The notes under the pieces are model-generated. The model did not search any database and was not told the DNA's origin. It saw only the letters and a list, made by a program, of their open reading frames with translations. The position numbers and the translations under genes were made by a program. Positions 24,392 to 34,000 of a DNA stretch of 64,000 bases are shown one piece after another (the first letter of the stretch is position 1; each line of letters opens with the position of its first letter). Source of the stretch: Bacteroidota bacterium (GTDB lineage: Bacteria; Bacteroidota; Bacteroidia; Bacteroidales; JAAUTT01); NCBI GenBank assembly GCA_023429135.1, contig JAEYWD010000024.1, positions 186,001-250,000 of the forward strand, read 5' to 3'.

Positions 24392-25812
24392 AGAGATTAT
24401 TTTTTTTAGTACTATTTCTGGTTAGCCTCTCAGCAGTACAGGCGCACCCCTGGAAACCCAATCATTTTGTAATTATTGATACCGATGGCGGAGTTGACGA
24501 TTTCCGTGCAATAAGCATGATGCTTGCATCGCCCGACATCCGAGTGCTGGGAATAACCGTAACTCCCGGGGTATTACCTGCCAGCGAAGCATACAGCCGC
24601 GTGAAAGCTCTGCTTAAAACGTTCTATCACGAAGGCATTCCCGTTGGGTTGAACGAAAACGCCGCTATTAAACCAGCAAATTTTGATGGGGCCAGAAATT
24701 TCGTTTGGGGGCAGGCAGGAGGAGATGTAAACACCCATCAAATTCAGGCTTTGGATGTGATCAGGTATATTTACAAACACAGTTCCGACTCTATCCATCT
24801 AGTTTGCCTGGGCAGCTTAAATATTGTTAGTACTGCCACAAAAGTTGAAAACTTTGGCAATAAAACAGCCGAAATTATTTGGAGTTGCGGTAATACCAAA
24901 AACACCGGAAGCTTTAATTATTCGATCGATAAGGATGCATATAAAAATGCTGCAAAGCTGGAAGTTCCTATCAGGATGATTGACGGAGCTACTATCCGGC
25001 AGGAAGCTTTTGAATCTCCATTTGCCGAAAAGCTGGATCAAATGCATATTTTATATGCACAGGAGATTAGGAGAAGCCTTGGTGCAGATCACAAAATTTT
25101 CTACGACGAACTTGTTCCGTTGTGGATGCATTTCCCGGGGATGTTCAATATCAGTAATGCCGGGGATGTTCAGTCAATTACTTTGAATAGCGCCTTGCCC
25201 GATGGGGATATTCGGGATGCATATCTTAAAATAATTGCTGGGGAAACGGTTAACCAGAACCAGGTTATAAATTTCTCATGGCGAAAAGAAGATTATTTTC
25301 CCGATGTTCAGCCTATAATGGACGAAACCATAAAGAAATACGGCAAAGCCGAATGGGTTGCCGAAGCCATGGCCAATGAACTTCATCGTCATCTCGGTGT
25401 ATTTGCTATTGTTGGAACCAAAATGGGGATCAGGGCCAAAGAATACTTTAACGCCGGAATTGACGAAATGAAAATTCTCAGCTATGCCGGTAATATTCCT
25501 CCTTTTAGTTGCATGAACGATGGTTTGCAGGTAAGCACCGGTGCTACTGTCGGGCACGGTTTAATTTCCGTTTCTCCAGATACGGTTGTACGTCCCGTTG
25601 CCGATTTTACTTACATGGGTCGAACCATTCGCCTCACACTCAAACCCGAATTCGGCAAAAAGATAGCAACGGAGGTCAAAGAGCTCAACAAAATTCACGG
25701 TCTCAGCAGCGACATATATTGGGAGCTTATCCGCAAACTCGCTGTTAAATATTGGGCTAGCTTTGACAGGCGAGAGATTTTTACAATTGAAGAAATTGGG
25801 AAAATATTATAG
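24388..25812 (+). CDS. Periplasmic fusion: inosine-uridine nucleoside hydrolase domain + FmdE-like domain
   Basis: 474 residues with a signal peptide (MKRLFFLVLFLVSLSAVQA). The N-terminal half (about 25-300) is a nucleoside-hydrolase fold with the calcium/ribose motif DTDGGVDD (31-38). The C-terminal part (about 320-450) matches the FmdE family: HRHLGVFAIVGTKMGIRA (His333) and CMNDGLQVSTGATVGHG (Cys375), then FTYMGRTIRLTLKP. FmdE proteins bind metal and often sit beside metal or corrinoid transporters. The pairing of the two domains in one exported protein, coupled to a TonB receptor and a His-rich permease, suggests processing of a nucleoside-containing metal complex in the periplasm; that is inference. 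Confidence 0.85.
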   Translation: MKRLFFLVLFLVSLSAVQAHPWKPNHFVIIDTDGGVDDFRAISMMLASPDIRVLGITVTPGVLPASEAYSRVKALLKTFYHEGIPVGLNENAAIKPANFDGARNFVWGQAGGDVNTHQIQALDVIRYIYKHSSDSIHLVCLGSLNIVSTATKVENFGNKTAEIIWSCGNTKNTGSFNYSIDKDAYKNAAKLEVPIRMIDGATIRQEAFESPFAEKLDQMHILYAQEIRRSLGADHKIFYDELVPLWMHFPGMFNISNAGDVQSITLNSALPDGDIRDAYLKIIAGETVNQNQVINFSWRKEDYFPDVQPIMDETIKKYGKAEWVAEAMANELHRHLGVFAIVGTKMGIRAKEYFNAGIDEMKILSYAGNIPPFSCMNDGLQVSTGATVGHGLISVSPDTVVRPVADFTYMGRTIRLTLKPEFGKKIATEVKELNKIHGLSSDIYWELIRKLAVKYWASFDRREIFTIEEIGKIL

Positions 25813-25876
25813 TCCACAGACGTCAGACCACAGCAAAAAACAATCTAGCCTAGGACTCTGTTGGCCGACAGAACTA
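25812..25876. repeat. Possible degenerate intergenic repeat
   Basis: The segment between the convergent FmdE-fusion and epimerase genes contains CAGACGTCAGACCACAGCAAA. The related TCAGACCACAGACCACGGCAAA core occurs in the hairpin at 29859-29936. Only the core matches, so common origin is uncertain. Confidence 0.3.
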
Positions 25877-25887
25877 TTGTTAAGTTG

Positions 25888-26889
25888 TTAATTCCCCGTT
25901 TTTCCCGGAATCATTCCATGCTTTTCGAACCAAAGTAAAGTATCGGCAAGTGTTTGCTCAAAGGGAGTCTGAGGCATCTGTAAATCTTTTCGTGCCTTGT
26001 AGCCATTGTAATACATCGGCAGGCACAGTAACCTGGCATTTGTAAAATTCAGCGGTGCTGGTTTACGGGAGATTTTTTCGTATAGCGAACCCATTAAACC
26101 TAATCCAAGAATCAGGAACTTTGGCAGTCTGATTTTCGTCTGAGCCTGCTCTCTTGCTACTGCCAGGGTCTCGAAGAAATCCCAATAACTCATATTCTGA
26201 TTTGCTAACAGGTAACATTCGCCGTTTTTGCCCATGGTAATGGCATTGCAAACAGCCATAGCTGCGTCGCGAACATCGACAAAACTTTTACCTCCCGGCG
26301 GACAAAACAGTATTTTTTTATTCAGTCCCATCAAAATTATTTTACCCGAGCTGGGCTTCGAATCGTAAGGCCCCAGCATAAATGCCGGGTTTACAATCAC
26401 CACGGGGACTTGCGATTTCTCTATTTCCTTCAACACATGCTGCTGGGCGATAAATTTGCTCATAATGTAACCCGAGTTGTAGTTGAAAAACCTGAATTCG
26501 GAAAGTTCAGAGGCTGGCGTCTCTAAGCTGCCATAGCCAAAGCAATTTGCTGTACTCACATAAATCATCTTCTTTATACCGAGCTTTTTAGCCACTTCGA
26601 GCAAAAGCAAAGTAGCATTTACATTAATAGCCTCGTAATGTTCGAAGTTTGTGGGCCATTGGTCGGTTACGGCAGCGGTGTGAATTATAATATCGCATCC
26701 GTTAACCGCCTCCAAAAGGTGGTATACATTATTCAGACTTCCTGTGAATAATTCGTAATGCAGGCCCTCAAGCGCGGTAATTTTTTTATCCGAGCGAACA
26801 AAAAGTTTCAGTTCGTATCCTCTTCGTATAAGTTCGCGGGCAACATTGCCTCCAAGTAAACCGGTAGCTCCGGTTAATAATACTTTCAT
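25888..26889 (-). CDS. Extended SDR family NAD-dependent epimerase/dehydratase or 3-beta-HSD-like protein
   Basis: 333 residues. N-terminal Rossmann fold with TGATGLLGG (7-15) for NAD(P) binding; catalytic YxxxK as YIMSK (about 148-152) after the serine/threonine position VSTANCFGYG. No signal peptide, so cytoplasmic, possibly membrane-associated through its hydrophobic C-terminal part. Last gene of a four-gene operon (START, DUF2062, SDR, this) with gaps of 8, 24 and 40 bp. The sequence resembles the sterol/dihydroflavonol reductase-like branch, but the substrate is unknown. Confidence 0.85.
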   Translation of the reverse strand: MKVLLTGATGLLGGNVARELIRRGYELKLFVRSDKKITALEGLHYELFTGSLNNVYHLLEAVNGCDIIIHTAAVTDQWPTNFEHYEAINVNATLLLLEVAKKLGIKKMIYVSTANCFGYGSLETPASELSEFRFFNYNSGYIMSKFIAQQHVLKEIEKSQVPVVIVNPAFMLGPYDSKPSSGKIILMGLNKKILFCPPGGKSFVDVRDAAMAVCNAITMGKNGECYLLANQNMSYWDFFETLAVAREQAQTKIRLPKFLILGLGLMGSLYEKISRKPAPLNFTNARLLCLPMYYNGYKARKDLQMPQTPFEQTLADTLLWFEKHGMIPGKTGN

Positions 26890-26929
26890 GGTTTTAAAAT
26901 TAAATAAATCCGGACGATTTGGAATTTTC

Positions 26930-27739
26930 TTATGCTGCAGATTTGGCGTTTTCTATTTCGCGATGAATTACACTTCCAAGAATACGCAGGCGGAACGATT
27001 CGGGGAAGAAACGCATTAGCCAATGGTTGAAGTTATTGAAGAAACCCGGAATAATAACGCGCTTGCCTTCAAACATTCCCGCCAGTGCAATTCTGGAAAT
27101 GGTTCCTGCTGTAAGCAATCCAATTTTTCCGAATATTCCCTGTTTCATAATTCTCAGAATAACATCGGGGTTGGTAAGAATAGGGCCGGGGTTGAGAACC
27201 GTTACTTTTACCGAAGTGCCTTTTAACTCTTCCGACAATCCCCTCGAAAAAGAATAAATAAAAGCTTTCGACGCCGGGTAAATAGTTTTATAAGGAATGG
27301 GACTAAAAGCCGCCATACTCGAAACATTCAGAATATAGGCTTTTTGGTGCGATTTCAGCTCCGAAAGTAATAAACGTGTCAACAGAGATGTGGCTCTGAT
27401 ATTCAATTGTATGATATTGTCGAGGTATTCAACCGACGCCTCATGGAAAGGAACCGTTCCGCCCATACCGGCATTGTTGATCAGGAAATTTATGTGGAAG
27501 TTTTCAAGAACTTCTTTTACGACAGCATGAATGTACTCCTTATCGGTAAGATTACCCTCGTAGCCAAATGCCTGTATTGAGTAGGTATTACTGAGCTGGA
27601 GGCAAAACTCGTTTAAGTTTCTGCCTGGCAGAGCTATAAGAACCAGATTCATATTACGTTTGGCGCATTCTATTGCTAACTCACGACCAAGACCGGAGCT
27701 GGCTCCCGTTATAAGGGTGCATATAATTTTTGTTTTCAT
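26930..27739 (-). CDS. Short-chain dehydrogenase/reductase
   Basis: 269 residues, classical SDR: cofactor motif TGASSGLGRELA (14-25), NNAGMGG (about 88-94), catalytic Ser in LNVSSMAAF and YxxxK as YPASK. The C-terminal 60 residues or so (IPGFFNNFNHWLMRFFPESF) are hydrophobic and may dock on membrane, as in ketoacyl or acyl-lipid reductases. Central gene of the START/DUF2062 operon, suggesting a lipid ketone or alcohol as substrate. Confidence 0.88.
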   Translation of the reverse strand: MKTKIICTLITGASSGLGRELAIECAKRNMNLVLIALPGRNLNEFCLQLSNTYSIQAFGYEGNLTDKEYIHAVVKEVLENFHINFLINNAGMGGTVPFHEASVEYLDNIIQLNIRATSLLTRLLLSELKSHQKAYILNVSSMAAFSPIPYKTIYPASKAFIYSFSRGLSEELKGTSVKVTVLNPGPILTNPDVILRIMKQGIFGKIGLLTAGTISRIALAGMFEGKRVIIPGFFNNFNHWLMRFFPESFRLRILGSVIHREIENAKSAA

Positions 27740-27763
27740 TTGCGATTTTATTAGATGAAGTGG

Positions 27764-28198
27764 TTAAATAGTATTGTTCTTCAGGAGTTTGTAACTGAAA
27801 TAATACGCCGTAGCTGCCATAGGAATTCCCAGAATTAATCCTCCTGTCAGCAATGATAGAAGAACTTCCGGCGTTCCGGTAAACAATGCAAACACTTCAC
27901 GGAAGTTGAGTTTCTGAGGAATGGAAATGTCAATGGTTGTGCGTGTTACAAACTTCCCCACAATAAAAGCTGCACTATAAAAAGCCGGAGCTGTAAGAAT
28001 ATTGATGTGGTACACTCCTATAACAGATGCAATTTTATTCCATTTTAAAAAGGATGTTAATCCCAGCGCTATAAAAACCTTGGTGCCGATAAAAGGTGTT
28101 GTTCCAAGAAACACCCCCAGAGCATACCCTTTCGAAATTTTTTCGGGTGAAGCTTTTATTTGCCGAAGCTTCAGTTTTATGGTTTCAATTATTTTCAT
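27764..28198 (-). CDS. DUF2062-family membrane protein
   Basis: About 144 residues from the ATG at 28198; the longer frame to 28288 overlaps the START gene and lacks family-like sequence. The family core is visible (SPEKISKGYALGVFLGTTPFIGTKVFIALGL), with three to four hydrophobic helices and a loop FTGTPEVLLSLLTGGLILGIP. Function of the family is unknown; some members sit with glycosyltransferases and lipid genes. 8 bp after the START gene stop. Confidence 0.8.
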   Translation of the reverse strand: MKIIETIKLKLRQIKASPEKISKGYALGVFLGTTPFIGTKVFIALGLTSFLKWNKIASVIGVYHINILTAPAFYSAAFIVGKFVTRTTIDISIPQKLNFREVFALFTGTPEVLLSLLTGGLILGIPMAATAYYFSYKLLKNNTI

Positions 28199-28206
28199 AC
28201 TTAATG

Positions 28207-28824
28207 TTATTTGTTCTTTTCTACTGTGCTTTTGAATGCCTCCATGGTGTTTATCAGATTTCCCTGAATGATAGGATCGGTAATCCATCGCGGGAATGTA
28301 GGCGCCTGATTGGAAAAAACAGAATAAAATACCCTACACAAGTTACGGTTGGTTGGAACAATAATCCACGCTCCCTGGAGATGCTGAATCCGGGTTATTC
28401 CATCTTTTTCCGGAATATGTTTTGGCACACCCGTCATAATTATATGATGCTGATTACCGGAGCTTTCGTGATTGTATCGGATAATGCAGTCCTGATTGCT
28501 AAGAGGCCATGGGATATCGTATTGTATGTAGGTATGCCATAAATTCGGTGCCGGACTTCCCAGAGTTTTTACTTCGCTGGCACCTTTCAGCCAATTCAGA
28601 GCCAGTTTTTCGTTTTTCAGTGTTGCGATAATTTGTTCGGGCGATGCAATAATATCCAGTTCGGCCTTTAGTTCACGAACCTTTCTTTTATCGGGTAATT
28701 CAATCCATCGGAAATATAAACTGATGTTGTTTTGCCTTTTAATAAAAGTATATTTTGCTTCACCTTGTGCAACATTTATTGGAAATGCCATAATTCCCAT
28801 TATCATTATTAAAAATGTTTTCAT
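28207..28824 (-). CDS. START-domain (lipid-binding) secreted protein
   Basis: 205 residues with an N-terminal signal peptide (MKTFLIMIMGIMAFPINVAQG), so periplasmic. The rest fits one START/StAR helix-grip fold: ELDIIASPEQIIATLKNEKLALNWLKGASEVKTL, IQYDIPWPLSNQDCIIRY, and a long C-terminal helix. START domains carry a hydrophobic ligand such as a sterol or phospholipid. As first gene of an operon with two oxidoreductases it may shuttle or present the lipid they modify. Confidence 0.78.
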   Translation of the reverse strand: MKTFLIMIMGIMAFPINVAQGEAKYTFIKRQNNISLYFRWIELPDKRKVRELKAELDIIASPEQIIATLKNEKLALNWLKGASEVKTLGSPAPNLWHTYIQYDIPWPLSNQDCIIRYNHESSGNQHHIIMTGVPKHIPEKDGITRIQHLQGAWIIVPTNRNLCRVFYSVFSNQAPTFPRWITDPIIQGNLINTMEAFKSTVEKNK

Positions 28825-28929
28825 TTGTAATGGTTTTACTTTATGACAGGCTTACTAATTTTAACCCCTAATCGGTTCCCGGAATTTTTTGATTACTTTT
28901 CCATACTTTTTCAATCATATAAATTGTTG

Positions 28930-29853
28930 ATGAAATCCAGAGGATATAATAAGAACAATAAACAGCCTAACAAGGTGCAGAGTCTTGTTCCTGTTCAGCA
29001 GGAGACAGAACTGATGGCGTATTTGATTCAATGCTTTCCTGAGAAAAGCCGGACATCGGTTAAGTCATTGCTTGCGCATAAACAGGTTCATGTAAATCAG
29101 AAAGTTGAGACCCGTTACAATTACCGGCTAAAACCCGGCGATAATGTTACACTGAACAAAGGCAAAGTTGTTGAAGTGGAGGAGATGACTGGCATTAAAA
29201 TACTTTTTGAAGATGAATACCTTATTGTGATAGAGAAGGCGGCAGGTTTGCTTTCTATTTCAACATCGGGCGAGAAGGAGCGCACCGCCTACAGTATGTT
29301 AAGCCGATATGTCAAAAGCTCCGATCCGGGAAAGCATGTTTTTGTGCTCCATCGTCTCGACCGCGAAACTTCCGGGGTAATGATGTTTTCAAAGTCGCAG
29401 GAAATTCAGGCAACCATGCAAAACAACTGGCGCGAAATGGTGCTGCAGCGCACCTATACGGTTCTAGTGGAAGGGAAAGTTGAGAAGACAGAAGGTTCCA
29501 TAAGTTCGCATCTGCTTGAAAGCAAAGCCATGAAGGTTCATACCACGCAAAAAAAAGAGGAAGGGCAACTTGCTGTTACCTTTTTTAAAATGGTAAAACA
29601 GCTTAAAAATTACGCCATGCTGGAGGTTACACTCGAAACAGGCCGTAAAAATCAGATCAGGGTTCATATGGAAGAAATGGGAAATCCCGTAGCAGGCGAT
29701 AAGAAATATGGCGCAAAAACAAATCCCTTGCAACGACTAGGCTTACATGCCAGTCTGCTGATTTTTAAACATCCAATAACCCGTGAAACGATGAAATTTG
29801 AGAGTCCGGTGCCAAAGAGTTTTTTAAGATTGATGAAAGGTGAGGATAATTGA
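28930..29853 (+). CDS. RluA-family pseudouridine synthase with S4 domain
   Basis: Isomerises uridine to pseudouridine in RNA. The start at 28930 (MKSRGYNKNNK) is preferred; the frame to 28843 adds 29 hydrophobic residues not seen in the family. N-terminal S4 RNA-binding domain (about 20-75, ELMAYLIQCFPEKSRTSVKSLL), then the catalytic domain with HRLDRETSGVMMF containing the catalytic Asp, and the C-terminal ETGRKNQIRVHMEEMGNPVAGDKKYG. About 307 residues. Target position (rRNA or tRNA) cannot be decided from the sequence. Confidence 0.92.
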   Translation: MKSRGYNKNNKQPNKVQSLVPVQQETELMAYLIQCFPEKSRTSVKSLLAHKQVHVNQKVETRYNYRLKPGDNVTLNKGKVVEVEEMTGIKILFEDEYLIVIEKAAGLLSISTSGEKERTAYSMLSRYVKSSDPGKHVFVLHRLDRETSGVMMFSKSQEIQATMQNNWREMVLQRTYTVLVEGKVEKTEGSISSHLLESKAMKVHTTQKKEEGQLAVTFFKMVKQLKNYAMLEVTLETGRKNQIRVHMEEMGNPVAGDKKYGAKTNPLQRLGLHASLLIFKHPITRETMKFESPVPKSFLRLMKGEDN

Positions 29854-29858
29854 TTGAG

Positions 29859-29936
29859 AAGTCGACGGTCCTCAGACCACAGACCACGGCAAACAGCCCG
29901 CACCACTTTGGTTTGTGGGCCTTGGTCCGTCGACTT
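29859..29936 (+). terminator. Hairpin element after the RluA-like gene
   Basis: The outer stem AAGTCGACGG (29859-29868) pairs with CCGTCGACTT near 29927-29936, and the inner stem AGCCCGCAC/GTGGGC gives a cruciform-like structure followed by T residues. It contains the TCAGACCACAGACCACGG sequence also hinted at near 25830. May be a terminator formed by a small intergenic repeat. Confidence 0.55.
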
Positions 29937-29978
29937 TTTAAATAAAATACTCACAAGTCTTTATTTATTCAAAACTTC

Positions 29979-29986
29979 TATCTTTG
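29979..29986 (+). promoter_or_regulatory. -7 box TATCTTTG upstream of trhO
   Basis: Exact TAnnTTTG match, 21 bp before the ATG at 30008; no clear TTG at -33. Confidence 0.55.
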
Positions 29987-30007
29987 CATTTTTAAAATTG
30001 ATAGAAG

Positions 30008-31033
30008 ATGCTTTTGCATAACCGAGTTAACCGGAAAGAACTTGAAGAACGCTTGATGAACGAACCGTTTCAGCGTGTTACCGTTTCTTTATACCGGTAT
30101 ATTGTCGTAAAGAATCCACAAGAGTTTCGCGATTTTCTTTACAGGGAATTGTCGGGATTAAACTGTTTCGGACGTATTTATGTTGCCCGTGAGGGAATTA
30201 ATGCTCAGATGAGTGTACCCCTTCATCATAAAAATGATTTCGTTCAGCTTTTGGATTCAATTCCTGAACTTCATCAAATTCCATTAAAATGGGCTATTGA
30301 TGATGATGGAAAATCATTTTATAAACTTACAATCAAAGTACGTCCGAAACTTGTGGCCGATGGTTTACCCGACGGCTCCTACGATGTGACTAATGTAGGG
30401 AAACACCTTACTGCTGTTGAGTTTCATGAAGCATTGAATCATCCGGGAACTTTGGTGGTCGACATGCGCAATCATTACGAAAGTGAAATAGGTCGTTTCG
30501 AAAATGCGCTATGTCCTGATTCGGATACTTTTAGTGAAGGAATTATTAAAATTTCGGAGATGCTTCACGATCAAAAAGATAAAAAGATATTACTTTACTG
30601 TACAGGTGGTATCCGGTGCGAAAAGGCAAGTGCATATCTGAAGCATCAGGGTTTTAAAGATGTAAATCAGCTTTATGGTGGAATTATTGAGTATGCCAAT
30701 GCCATAAAACAGTTACAACTCCCATCAAAATTCATTGGGAAAAACTTTGTATTCGATCGTCGTTTAGGAGAGGATATTGATGGGACGGTTATCAGTCGGT
30801 GTCACCAGTGCGGAGCACCTGCCAACACACATATTAACTGTGCTAATAATGATTGTCACCTTCTTTTGATACAATGCGACAGTTGTGCTGAGAAATTCGA
30901 AAGTTGCTGTAGCGAAGGTTGTAAGCGGATAAAAAATTTATCTGAAACAGAGCGGAAAGCACTGAGAGTGACCCGTACCAGCATTTATGCCAAAAGCAAA
31001 ATATTCAGCAGAGCAGGTTCGCTCAATTGCTGA
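30008..31033 (+). CDS. trhO: tRNA uridine(34) hydroxylase (TrhO), rhodanese fold
   Basis: Installs 5-hydroxyuridine at the wobble position of tRNA. 341 residues, normal for the family (formerly YceA). N-terminal acylphosphatase-like domain with GRIYVAREGINAQMSVP; rhodanese domain with VVDMRNHYESEIGRFENAL and the active-site loop YCTGGIRCEKAS (Cys198); C-terminal Cys/His cluster (CHQCGAPANTHINCANNDCH, then CDSC and CCSEGC) that probably binds zinc. Single-gene unit with its own promoter and a shared terminator. Confidence 0.95.
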   Translation: MLLHNRVNRKELEERLMNEPFQRVTVSLYRYIVVKNPQEFRDFLYRELSGLNCFGRIYVAREGINAQMSVPLHHKNDFVQLLDSIPELHQIPLKWAIDDDGKSFYKLTIKVRPKLVADGLPDGSYDVTNVGKHLTAVEFHEALNHPGTLVVDMRNHYESEIGRFENALCPDSDTFSEGIIKISEMLHDQKDKKILLYCTGGIRCEKASAYLKHQGFKDVNQLYGGIIEYANAIKQLQLPSKFIGKNFVFDRRLGEDIDGTVISRCHQCGAPANTHINCANNDCHLLLIQCDSCAEKFESCCSEGCKRIKNLSETERKALRVTRTSIYAKSKIFSRAGSLNC

Positions 31034-31041
31034 ATATTTTG
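30997..31041. terminator. Bidirectional hairpin between trhO and the T9SS giant gene
   Basis: CAAAATATTCAGCA (30997-31010) pairs perfectly with TGCTGAATATTTTG (31028-31041), with an inner GAGC/GCTC stem. It spans the trhO stop codon and closes the 16.6-kb operon arriving from the other side. Confidence 0.8.
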
Positions 31042-31065
31042 AACTCGGAAATTATTAGTTCAGGA

Positions 31066-34000
31066 CTAATGCATAATAACAAGTTTTTTGGTAGCCAAAA
31101 CTCTTGTTTTGTCCAAAATTCTGACAAAGTATAATCCATTATTGAAGTTCTGTACATCAGCTTCAAATCTGCTCACGCCTTTGAATAACTTTTCCGAAAG
31201 TACAATCTTTCCGTTTGTTGACCATATTTCAATACGTTGATCGTTGTCGGGTATTTCAGAAAATTCAACAACTAACAAATCTTTAGCAGGGTTAGGATAA
31301 ACATTCACTTCCACATTACGTTCCGAAATTTTTATACCTACTCCGGGATCATCACTCACTTTGGAAGTATCGTCGGAGACAACCTGGTAAATATCACGTG
31401 TAAGTTCGTCCTGAAGAAATGCAACAATATGTACTTTTGTAGGATTGTATACATTCCGGTAATCCCACGAGAAGTTCACACTTTCTTTTTTACCCATGTC
31501 CCATGAGGACGAAAGGACCGTTCCTCCTGCTGATGGTAAAATTTTCCTGACAACATTTCTGTAGGTTATTTGACCGCCTGCAATTTGTGAAACTATATCT
31601 TCCACCACAATAATGCGGGCAGATATAGTTCGTCCGGTTAGTTTCTTTAAAGCAGCAATTCCTAATATTCCCGACACCTTGGAAGAACTCTTGTCGACTT
31701 TTAAATCTAATTTGAAGCTGACATCTTTCATCGAAAGATTTTTAATATCAGCAGTATTAGGCATTTTATTGTTAAAATCGTAGATATACCTCGACTCAGT
31801 TCCACCTTCGAGATATGCATTTGGCGTAATACCAATCCCGTAGTATAAAACTCTGGAACCAGGATCGGAAGAATTATGCATATTAAATGTATCGATACCG
31901 GGGAACGAAGTGTGATATTGAATTGCAACAGCATCTTCATTGTTAAGTGCCACTACACTGTCGAGGAATAGATTTGCCTTTAAACTTACGACTTGCGAAT
32001 TGTTTGTAAAATGTTCGAAAAGAACTTTTTTAATACGGTTCGCTATCAAAACATTATCGAATGCAAAGCCATCATTTCCGGTTGCTTTAGAATTTTGCCC
32101 AAATACAACTCTAAACCGGATCATTGAGTCAGTCTTTATCTGATCAAGGTTATGTCGAGCATTGGTCCATCCGGTAAATTTATCCGACCATCCAATCTGT
32201 TGACCGCCTGGTTGACTTTGGATGGCAAAATCGTTATACCAGTTTATGCCCGTGTTAAATCCGCCGACGTTTTGCCAACTGATACCATTATCCTCTGAAT
32301 ATTGCAGTACGGTGCCTTCAGTTCCTTTCGCCACATCGGAGTAAGTTTCGAGTGATATAAACGGACGAGTCATGCCCTTTAGATTGAAGCAAGGACTTGT
32401 GATTATTAGCTGTTGATTTTTGCGGGTGTCCTTCAAACTGGTATAATATGCTTTGGAACCAGAGGCCGCAGTATTTATTTTTGTTCCGTTAGGCGTGCCA
32501 AACTTCCAGTTATTGACCATTAAAGAGTCAGCAGGCAACCAGTAATCTTTGCCAATCTCGAAATTGTTGGAATAAAAAGTATCTCTGAGATAGAAAATAG
32601 GTCTCAGTCGAATTACTTTTTTTACCGAATCGGAGCATCCGTATTCAGAGGTTACTTTAAAATTCACAGTATAATCTCTGATTACAGGGAAAGTATGGAG
32701 AATATCTTTTATACTGTAGTTGAAGTTTAATTTTGAAGTATCTTCAACCACCCATTCATATTTTGTTATTTCATCAATATTGGTCGATTTATTTTTAAAC
32801 GATACCGGATATCCTTTTACGAAGCATTCGGAATACCAGCCAAAATCGGCGGTAGGTATATCCCCAAGATGAATAATCTTGTCCACTGTATCTTTACAGC
32901 CATAAATATTTTCGGCAATCAGCCTTACATTTCTGTTGCCTATGGACGGATATTTATGTTTTGGCTCAAAAAAAGCTGAGCGGTTGTTGGCTTCCGAGGA
33001 TTGGGAATCGCCAAAACGCCAATCCCATTTTGAAATAGCAATGTCCGATATGGTTTTATTTTTGAAAGCAGTGGAGTCTCCATTGTAACAATTATTTATT
33101 AGAGAGAATTCCGCAGTGGGTACCGGTGCAATAAACTTGTCGACTGATTTGCTTACCACACAACCATAACTTGTTGCATATGTAAAGGTAACCGTAGTAT
33201 TTCCTGGCACATCCAAAGCAGGATTGAAATAAAATTTGTTGGTTTGGCTATTTTTAAATACGGCATTTCCAGAGAAAGTTCCTCCTATATAGTTACTGTA
33301 GATTTCCATCGGCGCACTGTTACTGCAATAGGTAGTGCCGGTAATTCCAAAAATCCTTGCTTCATCAAGAATTTCAATAGATATATCTTTATAAATTGTG
33401 AGCTGAATACCATCGAAATAGCTGTAACTAATTGTATAATTTCCGGCTGAAAGATCCGAAGGGTTAATTGTTGCCGTGTTATTGTTATTATCTTTCAGTC
33501 CTACACCTCCAGTGATAGCAAACGAGCCCATTGAACCAATTGCATTGGTGCCGGTAATAACAAATGGAGTGTCGAAGTTGCAATATTTTCCACCATTTCT
33601 TAAACCGGAGATACTTGCATCTGCATCTACAACCTCGATCATAATGGTATCGCGGTTTGAACAGCCGGTTTGTGGCGATCGGTATTCATAAATAATTGTA
33701 TGCGGTGAATTCTGCGTTCCGGCAATGGATGGATAGAACATGCTTGTGGAAGGTATTACCCCGGGACCCGAAAATGTACCTCCTGTAGGATTACCAGTTA
33801 ATTGAACCGGGTTGCCTCGTAAGTTGTAAGCGTTGTTAACACCCACAATTTCTACCTGAGGCAAAGGCAAGATTGAAATTGTTGCGGTTGAAGGAAGATC
33901 TGTAACAGGGCAACTAATATTGTCGACAAGAGTATCAGCCTTGTAAGTACCTCCTTTGGTTACATTAAGCAGATAAACAGGATCGCTCGAAACAAGCTGA

